Shown here one piece after another: positions 34,329 through 41,386 of a stretch of 64,000 bases of DNA (its first letter is position 1; each line of letters begins with the position of its first letter). The position numbers and the translations under genes were made by a program. Below the pieces are notes generated by a model. The model was given only the letters and a program-made list of their open reading frames with translations. It was not told the origin of the DNA and did no database searches. Source of the stretch: Jiangella mangrovi (GTDB lineage Bacteria; Actinomycetota; Actinomycetes; Jiangellales; Jiangellaceae). The stretch lies in the NCBI RefSeq assembly GCF_014204975.1, contig NZ_JACHMM010000001.1:1178001-1242000 (forward strand), written 5' to 3'.

Positions 34329-35221
34329 CGACGGGCGGTCGCCCGGCGCGCTGGACCGCGTCGGCCCGAGCCCTCCCGTGGCTCGGGCCGACGCTGGTCC
34401 TCGTCGCCGGCGTGGTGTTCTTCCCGGCCGGCTACATGGCCTGGACGTCGTTCCGCGACCTCAGCCAGTTCGGCGTCGACAACGGCCCGGCCGGTTTCGA
34501 CAACTACGCGCGGTTGCTGGAGTTCACCGCGCTGTCGCGGGTGCTGCTCAACACCGTGGTCTGGGTGGCCGGTGTCGTCGTGGTGACGGTGCTGCTCTCG
34601 CTGGGGCTGGCGCAGTTCCTCGACAAGGCGTTCCCGGGACGGCGGTTCGTGCGGCTCACCGTCATCGTGCCGTGGGCGGCCAGCGTCGTCATGACCACCA
34701 CCGTCATCTACTACGGGCTGGACCCGTTCTACGGCGTCATCAACGCCTTCCTCGTCGACGTCGGCCTGCTGGACCAGCCGTACGGCTTCACCCGCAACGC
34801 GGTGCCGGCGTTCCTGACGGCCATGGGCATCGCGGTGTTCGTGTCGCTGCCGTTCACCACGTACACCCTGCTGGCCGGGCTGCAGACGATCCCGTCGGAC
34901 GTGCGCGAAGCCGCGGCCATGGACGGCGCCGGGCCGTGGGCGACGTACCGGCGGATCATCCTGCCGCTGCTGCGCCCGGCGCTCGCCGTCGCCACGATCA
35001 TCAACATCATCAACGTGTTCAACTCGCTGCCGATCCTGCAGGTCATCACCGGCTCGATCCCCGGCTACAACGCCGACACCACGACCACCCTGATCTTCAA
35101 GTTCATCCGGGCCGACCGGCAGATCGACACCGCCAGCGCGCTGAGCATCGTCAACTTCCTCATCGTGCTCGCGGTGATCCTCGTGTACCTGAAGGTCGTC
35201 AAGCCGATGAGGGAGGACTGA
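34325..35221 (+). CDS. Sugar ABC transporter permease (MalF-like)
   Basis: The 298-residue membrane protein has six hydrophobic helices, beginning LPWLGPTLVLVAGVVFFPAGYMAW. The cytoplasmic EAA loop that docks the ATPase is present as REAAAMDGAGPWATYRRIILPLLRP. It is the MalF-type partner of the next gene. It starts inside the binding-protein stop codon (ATGA) and ends two bases before the next start. No ATP-binding subunit is encoded in this operon, so a shared MsiK-type ATPase from elsewhere is presumably used, as in other actinobacterial sugar importers. Confidence 0.9.
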   Translation: MTTGGRPARWTASARALPWLGPTLVLVAGVVFFPAGYMAWTSFRDLSQFGVDNGPAGFDNYARLLEFTALSRVLLNTVVWVAGVVVVTVLLSLGLAQFLDKAFPGRRFVRLTVIVPWAASVVMTTTVIYYGLDPFYGVINAFLVDVGLLDQPYGFTRNAVPAFLTAMGIAVFVSLPFTTYTLLAGLQTIPSDVREAAAMDGAGPWATYRRIILPLLRPALAVATIINIINVFNSLPILQVITGSIPGYNADTTTTLIFKFIRADRQIDTASALSIVNFLIVLAVILVYLKVVKPMRED

Positions 35222-35223
35222 CT

Positions 35224-36069
35224 GTGGCCGCCGCCGTCCGACCCCGGAACGCCCGCCGGCCGCTGATGGCCGCCGCCGGGGCCCTCATCGCGCTGGTCTT
35301 CGTGCTCCCGTACCTGATCATGCTGATCGGGTCGTTCAAGTCGCGCTCGGAGATCCTGCGCGTCCCGCCGACCTACCTGCCGCAGGAGTGGCTGCCGTCG
35401 AACTACGTGGACATGTGGTCCACGCCCGAGACGCCGCTGCCGTACAACCTGGTGTCGACGATCGTCATCTCGGTCTGCGCGACGCTGGTCGTGCTGGCGG
35501 TCGCCGCACCGGCCGCGTACTACACCGCGCGGCACCGGTTCCCGGGACGGCTGGTCTTCCTGCTGCTCGTGCTGGTGACGCAGATGCTGCAGCCGACGGT
35601 GCTGGCCACCGGCCTGTTCCGGCAGTTCGTGACGCTCGGCATCAACGACACCTGGCTGGCGATGATCCTGGTCAACAGCGCGTTCAACCTGTCGTTCGCG
35701 GTCTGGATCATGCACAGTTTCTTCGCCGCGATCCCCCGCGAGCTCGACGAGGCGGCCGCGCTGGACGGCGCGTCGAGGCTGCAGATCCTGCGCCGCGTCA
35801 CGATGCCGCTGGTGTGGCCGGGCGTGGTGACGGCGATCATCTTCACGTTCGTCGCCTGCTGGAACGAGTTCGCCGCCAGCCTCGTCATCCTCACCACGGC
35901 CGAGAACCAGCCGCTCTCCGTGGCGCTGACCAAGTTCGTCGGGCAGTACGAGTCGGCCTGGCAGTATGTGTTCGGGGTGTCGATCGTCGGAATCCTGCCG
36001 GTGGTCATACTGTTCGCACTCATCGAGAAGAGGCTGGTGGCGGGGCTGACCGCCGGAGCGGTCAAGTGA
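35224..36069 (+). CDS. Sugar ABC transporter permease (MalG-like)
   Basis: The 281-residue membrane protein has about six helices and a MalG-type layout: GSFKSRSEILRVPPTYLPQEW after helix 1, then the EAA loop DEAAALDGASRLQILRRVTMPL before the last helices. It pairs with the preceding permease to form the transport channel. The GTG at 35224, two bases after the upstream stop, is the most likely start. The gene is followed after 13 bases by the DeoR regulator. Confidence 0.9.
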   Translation: MAAAVRPRNARRPLMAAAGALIALVFVLPYLIMLIGSFKSRSEILRVPPTYLPQEWLPSNYVDMWSTPETPLPYNLVSTIVISVCATLVVLAVAAPAAYYTARHRFPGRLVFLLLVLVTQMLQPTVLATGLFRQFVTLGINDTWLAMILVNSAFNLSFAVWIMHSFFAAIPRELDEAAALDGASRLQILRRVTMPLVWPGVVTAIIFTFVACWNEFAASLVILTTAENQPLSVALTKFVGQYESAWQYVFGVSIVGILPVVILFALIEKRLVAGLTAGAVK

Positions 36070-36082
36070 GGGGGACGCCGTC

Positions 36083-36919
36083 GTGACCGAGGTCCCGCCG
36101 GAGGACGCCGGCACCGATCCCGAGGGCCAGACGCCCGATCGCGCCCGCCGCTGGCGCCAGATGCTCGACCTCCTGGCCGAGCGCGGCCGGCTCAGCGTCA
36201 CCGAGACCGCCTCCGCGCTGTCGGTGTCCGAGGCGACGGTCCGCCGCGACTTCACCGAACTGGCCCGCCAGCAACTGGTCACCCGCACCCACGGCGGCGT
36301 GCTCGCCACCGCCGTCGCCTATGACCTGCCGGCCCGCTACCGCGCGTCGTCGGGCAGCGACCCCAAGGAGCGCATCGCCGCGCTCGCCGCCGACCTCGTC
36401 GAGCCCGGCATGGTCGTCGGGTTCAACGGCGGCACCACCACGTCGGCGACAGCGCGACGGCTGGCCGCCCGCATCGAGCACGGCCCGCACAGCGGCGAGC
36501 ACGCCCTCACCGTCGTCACCAACGCGCTCAACATCGCCACCGAGATGGTACTGCGCCCGCACATCCGCACCGTCTCGCTCGGCGGCGTCGCGCGGCCGCA
36601 GTCCTATGAGATGACCGGCCCGCTGGCCACCCTCGTGCTGAACGAGCTGTGGCTCGACATCCTGATCCTCGGCATCGACGGCCTGACGGCGGCCGGCGGC
36701 GCGTCCTGCCGGCACGTCGGCGAGGCCGGCATCAACGCCGACATGGTGCAGCGGGCCAGCCGGGTCGTCGTCGTCGGCACCGGCGACAAGATCGGCCGCC
36801 GCGCCTTCGCCCGCATCTGCGACGTCGAGCAGGTCGGGGTCCTGGTCACCGACCCCACCGCCCCCGAGGACGAGCTCGCCGCCCTGCGCACCGCCGGGGT
36901 CGACGTCCGCGTCGTCTAG
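36083..36919 (+). CDS. DeoR-family transcriptional regulator
   Basis: The 278-residue regulator has the DeoR helix-turn-helix near residues 25-80 (RLSVTETASALSVSEATVRRDFTELARQQLVTRTHGGV) and the C-terminal sugar-phosphate-sensing domain related to ribose-5-phosphate isomerase (VVGFNGGTTTSATARRL, TVVTNALNIATEMV, DILILGIDGL, VVGTGDKIG). DeoR proteins of amino-sugar loci (for example AgaR) repress until a sugar phosphate binds. It closes the ABC operon and most likely controls both arms of the divergent locus. The start is GTG 36083. Confidence 0.9.
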   Translation: MTEVPPEDAGTDPEGQTPDRARRWRQMLDLLAERGRLSVTETASALSVSEATVRRDFTELARQQLVTRTHGGVLATAVAYDLPARYRASSGSDPKERIAALAADLVEPGMVVGFNGGTTTSATARRLAARIEHGPHSGEHALTVVTNALNIATEMVLRPHIRTVSLGGVARPQSYEMTGPLATLVLNELWLDILILGIDGLTAAGGASCRHVGEAGINADMVQRASRVVVVGTGDKIGRRAFARICDVEQVGVLVTDPTAPEDELAALRTAGVDVRVV

Positions 36920-36927
36920 GACGGTCC

Positions 36928-38547
36928 CTAGCAGACGTCGTCGACGTCGACGGCGCCGTCGGCGTCGCTGGGGGTCTCGGTGACGCCCGGCGTCGGCTCC
37001 TCCTCGCCGGTCGGGTCGTCCGCGGGTGCCTCGTCCTCGCCGGTCGGCTCGTCCGCGGGCGACTCCTCGTCGGCCGGGTCGGCGGGGTCGCCGGTCGGGT
37101 CGCCGGTCGGCTCGTCGCCCGGACCCGGCGGAGGCGTCTCGGGCGGCGGGTCGAGGGACTCCTGGACGTACTCGCGGATGACGTCGTAGTCGGGGTTGTG
37201 GTACTCGATGATGTCGTTGGTGAACGGCAGGCTGCGCAGGCCGCCGGACTCCTGCACCTTGAGCGCCAGCTGCGCGAAGTCGGACAGCCGCGACTGCGTG
37301 ATGTCGGTCGACATGGTGTTCTCGGCGGCCGACGCGAGCTGCTGGTAGCGGCGCAGCAGCGTGGCGGGGTCGGCCTGCTCGGCGATGGCGCCGATGACGC
37401 AGCGCTGCCGGCGCATGCGCTCGTAGTCGTCGGAGACCGGGCCGGGGCCGCAGCGGGCGCGGGCGAACCAGAGCGCGCGGTAGCCGTCGAGGTGCTGGTT
37501 CTCGCCGGGCTCGATCCAGCCCGACGGCTCGGTGCAGCGGCCGTAGGACTCCTTGGTGCCGATGGGGATGCGGTACGGGACGTCGATGTCGATGCCGCCG
37601 AACGCGTCGACCAGGTACTGGAAGCCGCGCAGGTTGACCATGACGTAGTAGGAGATGTCGAGCCCGAGCGCCTCGCCGACGATGAGCTTGACCGCCTCGG
37701 CGCCGGGGTCGGGGATGCCCTCGAAGAACTCCGGGAACTCGTGCGGCACGAACCGGTACACCGCCGACAGCCAGTAGTAGGCGTCCTCCTCGGGGCCCTC
37801 CCAGCCGTCCGGGTAGGCCTCGGCGAGCGGGGTGTCCGGCGGCATCGGCAGGTTGAGCAGGTTGCGCGGCAGCGAGAACAGCGCGGTGTCGCCGGACTCG
37901 GTGTTGATGCTGGCGACCATGACGGTGTCGGTGCGGGTCTCGTCGCGCCCGGGCCCGCTGTCGGAGCCGAGGATGAGCACGTTGACGCGCTGCTGCCCGG
38001 CCCAGGGGTCTTCGTCGGTGGTCTCGGGGACGGTGAGGCTGGGCTGGTCGTCGTCGGCGAACACGTTGCCGATGACCTCGCGCTGCGTGTACGCGTAGCG
38101 GCTGCCGAGGCTGAGCGGGCTGACCACCAGCGACGCCACCACCACGACGACGAGCGCGCCGAGCAGCCGCTGCGGCGTGCGCAGCCCGCGCGGCTGCAGT
38201 AGGTAGAGGCTGATGAGCGCGGTGAGCAGCCAGGCCGCGGCGACGGCGACGAGGACGGCGACGATGAGGTTCAGCCGCTCGGTGTCGGTGCCGGCATCGA
38301 TGAGGCCCGTGGTGCCGCTGCGGTAGACGTAGAACGCGGCACCGATGGCGAGCAGGAGGAACAGGACCAGGACGGCCCAGCCCGACTTCCTGCGCCCGGC
38401 CGCGATCAGCCCGACCCCCGGGACGAGCGTGCCGATGCCGGCACGGAACAGGAACCGGCGGTACTCGTCGGGCGACACCCTGTCGCGGGAGGTGCGGGAA
38501 ACCCGCCGCCCCCGACCTCGTCGGCCGACCGTCTCGTCGCTGCTCAT
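36928..38547 (-). CDS. LCP-family cell-wall glycopolymer transferase
   Basis: The 539-residue protein has a basic N-terminus (GRRGRGRRVSRTSRDR), about four N-terminal membrane helices (around residues 35-170), then a LytR-CpsA-Psr domain: LILGSDSGPGRDETRTDTVMV (conserved Asp and Arg residues), ALFSLPRNLL, and YRALWFARARCGPG. LCP enzymes attach lipid-linked polymers such as teichoic acid or arabinogalactan to peptidoglycan outside the membrane. The tail is an acidic repeat built on PTGDP/PADE units and ends in Cys. The start at 38547 (MSSDETVGRRG) is chosen because the longer frame has Arg-rich, shadow-like residues. Confidence 0.9.
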   Translation of the reverse strand: MSSDETVGRRGRGRRVSRTSRDRVSPDEYRRFLFRAGIGTLVPGVGLIAAGRRKSGWAVLVLFLLLAIGAAFYVYRSGTTGLIDAGTDTERLNLIVAVLVAVAAAWLLTALISLYLLQPRGLRTPQRLLGALVVVVVASLVVSPLSLGSRYAYTQREVIGNVFADDDQPSLTVPETTDEDPWAGQQRVNVLILGSDSGPGRDETRTDTVMVASINTESGDTALFSLPRNLLNLPMPPDTPLAEAYPDGWEGPEEDAYYWLSAVYRFVPHEFPEFFEGIPDPGAEAVKLIVGEALGLDISYYVMVNLRGFQYLVDAFGGIDIDVPYRIPIGTKESYGRCTEPSGWIEPGENQHLDGYRALWFARARCGPGPVSDDYERMRRQRCVIGAIAEQADPATLLRRYQQLASAAENTMSTDITQSRLSDFAQLALKVQESGGLRSLPFTNDIIEYHNPDYDVIREYVQESLDPPPETPPPGPGDEPTGDPTGDPADPADEESPADEPTGEDEAPADDPTGEEEPTPGVTETPSDADGAVDVDDVC

Positions 38548-38699
38548 CGATTGCCGCCGTCGCGCGCGTGCCCCTGCGCGGGCCTGCCTCCTTCGCCGGA
38601 ACGTGGCCGTGCTGCCGATGGGTCGCCGGACATTGTGCCTCACGTGACGAACTCCCGCCGAGGCGCCCGCGTTCCCGGCGCGCCGGACGTGTCCCTTTC

Positions 38700-39215
38700 C
38701 TACAGTTTGCGCTGCATGTGGACGGAGTCGCGGTCATCGCCCGGCGCGACCCTGATGGCGCCCGGGATGCGGCCCACCTCGGCGAACCCGCAGGACTCGT
38801 AGAACCGGCCGAGACCCAGGCCCTCGCGGTAGGTGAGATGCAGGAACGCCAGCCCGTCGGCGCGCGCGTGCTCGGCCAGGCCGTCGAGCAACGCCCGGCC
38901 GGCCCCGCGGCCCCGGAACCGCGGGTGCACCTGCAGCCGCAGCACCGTCGCCCAGTGGTGGAACAGCGGGCTGGCGGAGCGGACGACGAAGCCGAACCCG
39001 GCGCGGTCGCCGTCGATGCTCAGGAGGCCGACGTACGCCGCGCCCGCCGACACCTCCGCCAGGTGCGCCTCGAGCGTGGGCCGCACGTCGCCGGGGCCGA
39101 CCGGCGGGACGAAGCCGACCGCCCCGCCCGCGTTGGTGACAGCGACCCAGCAGCTCAGCAGCCAGGTGCACAGCTCGTCGTCGACATCGGTGACCCGCTC
39201 GACCGTTTCACTCAC
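38700..39215 (-). CDS. GNAT-family N-acetyltransferase
   Basis: The 171-residue protein is a single GNAT domain. The acetyl-CoA-binding motif A is LRLQVHPRFRGRGAGRALLDGLAEHARADG, with RGRGAGRA matching the R/QxxGxG/A loop, and FYESCGFAEVGR is the usual C-terminal motif B. The acceptor is unknown. The GTG at 39215 (VSETVERVTDVDDELC) leaves a 27-base gap to the divergent XPB helicase; longer frames upstream are antisense to the helicase. Confidence 0.85.
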   Translation of the reverse strand: MSETVERVTDVDDELCTWLLSCWVAVTNAGGAVGFVPPVGPGDVRPTLEAHLAEVSAGAAYVGLLSIDGDRAGFGFVVRSASPLFHHWATVLRLQVHPRFRGRGAGRALLDGLAEHARADGLAFLHLTYREGLGLGRFYESCGFAEVGRIPGAIRVAPGDDRDSVHMQRKL

Positions 39216-39242
39216 AGGGCGACCGTACGGGACAATGGCGAG

Positions 39243-40889
39243 GTGAACGACGGACCCCTCATCGTCCAGAGTGACAAGACCCTGCTCCTCGAGGTCGACC
39301 ACGACCAGGCCGACGACTGCCGCCGCGCCATCGCGCCGTTCGCCGAGCTGGAGCGGGCTCCGGAACACGTGCACACCTATCGTCTGACCCCGCTCGGCCT
39401 GTGGAACGCCCGGGCCGCCGGTCACGACGCCGAGCAGGTCGTCGACACCCTGCTCTCCTACTCCCGCTATCCCGTCCCGCACGCCCTGCTGGTCGACGTC
39501 GCCGAGACCATGGCCCGCTACGGCCGGCTGCGTCTCGAGAGCCACCCGGTGCACGGGCTGGTCCTGGTCAGCACCGACCGCGCCGTGCTCGAAGAGGTGC
39601 TGCGCTCGAAGCGGGTCAGCCCGCTGGTGGGCAACCGGCTCGACCCCGACACCGTCGTCGTCCACCCCTCCGAGCGCGGCAACCTCAAGCAGGCCCTGGT
39701 CAAGCTGGGCTGGCCGGCCGAGGACACCGCCGGCTACGTCGACGGCGAGGCGCACCCCATCGACCTCGCGGAGGACGGCTGGACGCTGCGGCCGTACCAG
39801 CGCGAGGCCGCCGACGGCTTCTGGCACGGCGGCTCCGGCGTCGTGGTGCTCCCCTGCGGGGCCGGCAAGACGCTGGTCGGCGCCGCCGCCATGTCGAAGG
39901 CCAAGGCGACCACGCTGATCCTGGTGACCAACACCGTCGCCGCGCGGCAGTGGAAGGACGAGCTGGTCAAGCGGACCAGCCTGACCGAAGAAGAGATCGG
40001 CGAGTATTCCGGCGCCAAGAAGGAGGTCCGCCCGGTCACCATCGCCACCTACCAGGTGCTCACCACGCGGCGGAAGGGCGTCTACCCGCACCTCGAGCTG
40101 CTCGACGCCCGCGACTGGGGGCTCATCGTCTACGACGAGGTGCACCTGCTGCCGGCGCCGATCTTCCGCATGACGGCGAACCTGCAGGCCCGGCGGCGGC
40201 TCGGGCTGACGGCGACGCTGGTCCGCGAGGACGGCCGCGAGGACGACGTCTTCACGCTCATCGGGCCCAAGCGCTACGACGCGCCCTGGAAGGAGATCGA
40301 GAACCAGGGCTGGATCGCCCCCGCCGACTGCGTCGAGGTCCGGGTCACGCTGTCCGACGGCGAACGGCTCGCCTACGCGACGGCCGAGCCCGACGAGCGC
40401 TACCGGCTGGCCTCGTGCACCGACGCCAAGACCCGCGTCGTCGAGAGCCTGGTGAAGCGGCACTCCGGCGAGCCCCTGCTGATCATCGGCCAGTACATCG
40501 AGCAGCTCGACGAGATCGGCGAGCGCCTGGGCGCCCCGGTGGTCAAGGGCGAGACGACGGTGCGCGAGCGGCAACGGCTGTTCGACGGGTTCCGCTCCGG
40601 CGAGATCCGCACGCTGGTGGTCAGCAAGGTGGCCAACTTCTCCATCGACCTCCCCGAAGCCAGCGTCGCCATCCAGGTGTCCGGCACGTTCGGCTCTCGG
40701 CAAGAGGAGGCGCAGCGGCTCGGCCGCATCCTGCGCCCCAAGGCGGACGGCCGCACGGCCCGGTTCTACTCGGTCATCGTCCGCGACACCGTCGACCAGG
40801 AGTTCGCCCAGCACCGGCAGCGCTTCCTCGCCGAGCAGGGCTACGCCTACCAGATCGCCGACGCCGAGGACGTCCTGCGCGACAGCTGA
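39243..40889 (+). CDS. DNA repair helicase, XPB type
   Basis: The 548-residue protein is a superfamily-2 helicase of the bacterial XPB group. An N-terminal XPB-specific domain precedes helicase motif I (VVLPCGAGKTLVG), motif Ia, a DEVH box (LIVYDEVHLLPAP), motif III (LGLTATLVREDGR), and motif VI (QEEAQRLGRILRPK). Bacterial XPB unwinds DNA in the 3'-5' direction and is linked to repair and transcription. The GTG at 39243 has GCGAGG close upstream. Its usual helicase-associated neighbour lies at 13689, while the HelR-like ATPase follows downstream. Confidence 0.92.
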   Translation: MNDGPLIVQSDKTLLLEVDHDQADDCRRAIAPFAELERAPEHVHTYRLTPLGLWNARAAGHDAEQVVDTLLSYSRYPVPHALLVDVAETMARYGRLRLESHPVHGLVLVSTDRAVLEEVLRSKRVSPLVGNRLDPDTVVVHPSERGNLKQALVKLGWPAEDTAGYVDGEAHPIDLAEDGWTLRPYQREAADGFWHGGSGVVVLPCGAGKTLVGAAAMSKAKATTLILVTNTVAARQWKDELVKRTSLTEEEIGEYSGAKKEVRPVTIATYQVLTTRRKGVYPHLELLDARDWGLIVYDEVHLLPAPIFRMTANLQARRRLGLTATLVREDGREDDVFTLIGPKRYDAPWKEIENQGWIAPADCVEVRVTLSDGERLAYATAEPDERYRLASCTDAKTRVVESLVKRHSGEPLLIIGQYIEQLDEIGERLGAPVVKGETTVRERQRLFDGFRSGEIRTLVVSKVANFSIDLPEASVAIQVSGTFGSRQEEAQRLGRILRPKADGRTARFYSVIVRDTVDQEFAQHRQRFLAEQGYAYQIADAEDVLRDS

Positions 40890-40903
40890 CACTGCCCCGG
40901 AAT

Positions 40904-40977
40904 GATCACGTTCACTACGGAATCCCCTGCCACACCAGGCCTGTAGTCCTGGTGATGCTCGGGTAGTGCTCGTGATC
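40904..40977. repeat. Nested palindrome A
   Basis: Three perfect arm pairs are nested: GATCACG/CGTGATC (40904-40910 with 40971-40977), CACTAC/GTAGTG (40913-40918 with 40963-40968) and CACCAGG/CCTGGTG (40933-40939 with 40948-40954). It starts 14 bases after the XPB stop and could end its transcript. Confidence 0.7.
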
Positions 40978-40992
40978 CCCGCCCGCCGCGTT

Positions 40993-41047
40993 GATCATGG
41001 CCAAGTCGGGGTTCCCAGCATGGCGGAACCCCGATTTCCTCATGATC
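40993..41047. repeat. Nested palindrome B
   Basis: TCGGGGTTCC/GGAACCCCGA (41006-41015 with 41025-41034) is a perfect 10-base stem, extended to 12 of 13, and is enclosed by GATCATG/CATGATC (40993-40999 with 41041-41047). Confidence 0.7.
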
Positions 41048-41067
41048 GACTTCGGCCGGGGTGGCGC

Positions 41068-41171
41068 GCCTCCTGGTCTGGTGTTGCGTCCTGGTCTGGC
41101 GTAGCGGCGCTGGGCCGTTTCGGGCGCCGAAGCGTGACGAGAGACCAGGACGTGACGTGAGACCAGGAGGC
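41068..41171. repeat. Nested palindrome C
   Basis: A perfect 12-base pair, 41068-41079 with 41160-41171 (GCCTCCTGGTCT/AGACCAGGAGGC), encloses a perfect 11-base pair, 41087-41097 with 41142-41152 (CGTCCTGGTCT/AGACCAGGACG). Seven unpaired bases separate the arms on each side. TCCTGGTCT therefore also occurs as a direct repeat within each half. Confidence 0.7.
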
Positions 41172-41233
41172 CCACGGCGCACATCACGGCGAACGGCGCG
41201 TACCTCGGTTTCGGGCTGTGCCCGGTCCTTCTC

Positions 41234-41263
41234 CGTCCCCCTGATAGCTGCCCGTTCTCAGGC
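41234..41263. repeat. Dispersed repeat, copy 1
   Basis: This 30-base sequence has the exact 16-base core GATAGCTGCCCGTTCT and flanks shared with 61805-61833 (one indel and one substitution). Both copies follow a nested palindrome by about 50-60 bases. Confidence 0.7.
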
Positions 41264-41386
41264 GGACGCGGTAATTCGCTGGACACAGCCGCGGCGAGCC
41301 GACTAGGGTCCCATGCCCTTCGCGACCGGACCGGAGACCCGGGCCGTCGGAAAGCCCCATTTCCGCCGAGCCCCAGGAGGCCGCCC

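Larger units (their letters stand above)
40890..41386. other. 497-base gap of nested palindromes
   Basis: No gene is supported between the XPB helicase and HelR genes. The gap holds three consecutive nested palindromes (40904-40977, 40993-41047, 41068-41171) and a 30-base sequence also found at 61805. The last 120 bases before the HelR start presumably contain its promoter, but I see no clear -35/-10 pair. Confidence 0.65.

Noticed and set aside
34325..36069. Missing ATPase of the sugar importer as a sign of gene loss
   Set aside because: Actinobacterial sugar importers commonly borrow a shared MsiK-type ATPase encoded elsewhere, so the absence is normal.
41270..41386. Rifamycin-associated element upstream of HelR
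   Set aside because: No convincing palindrome of that kind is visible before the HelR start.
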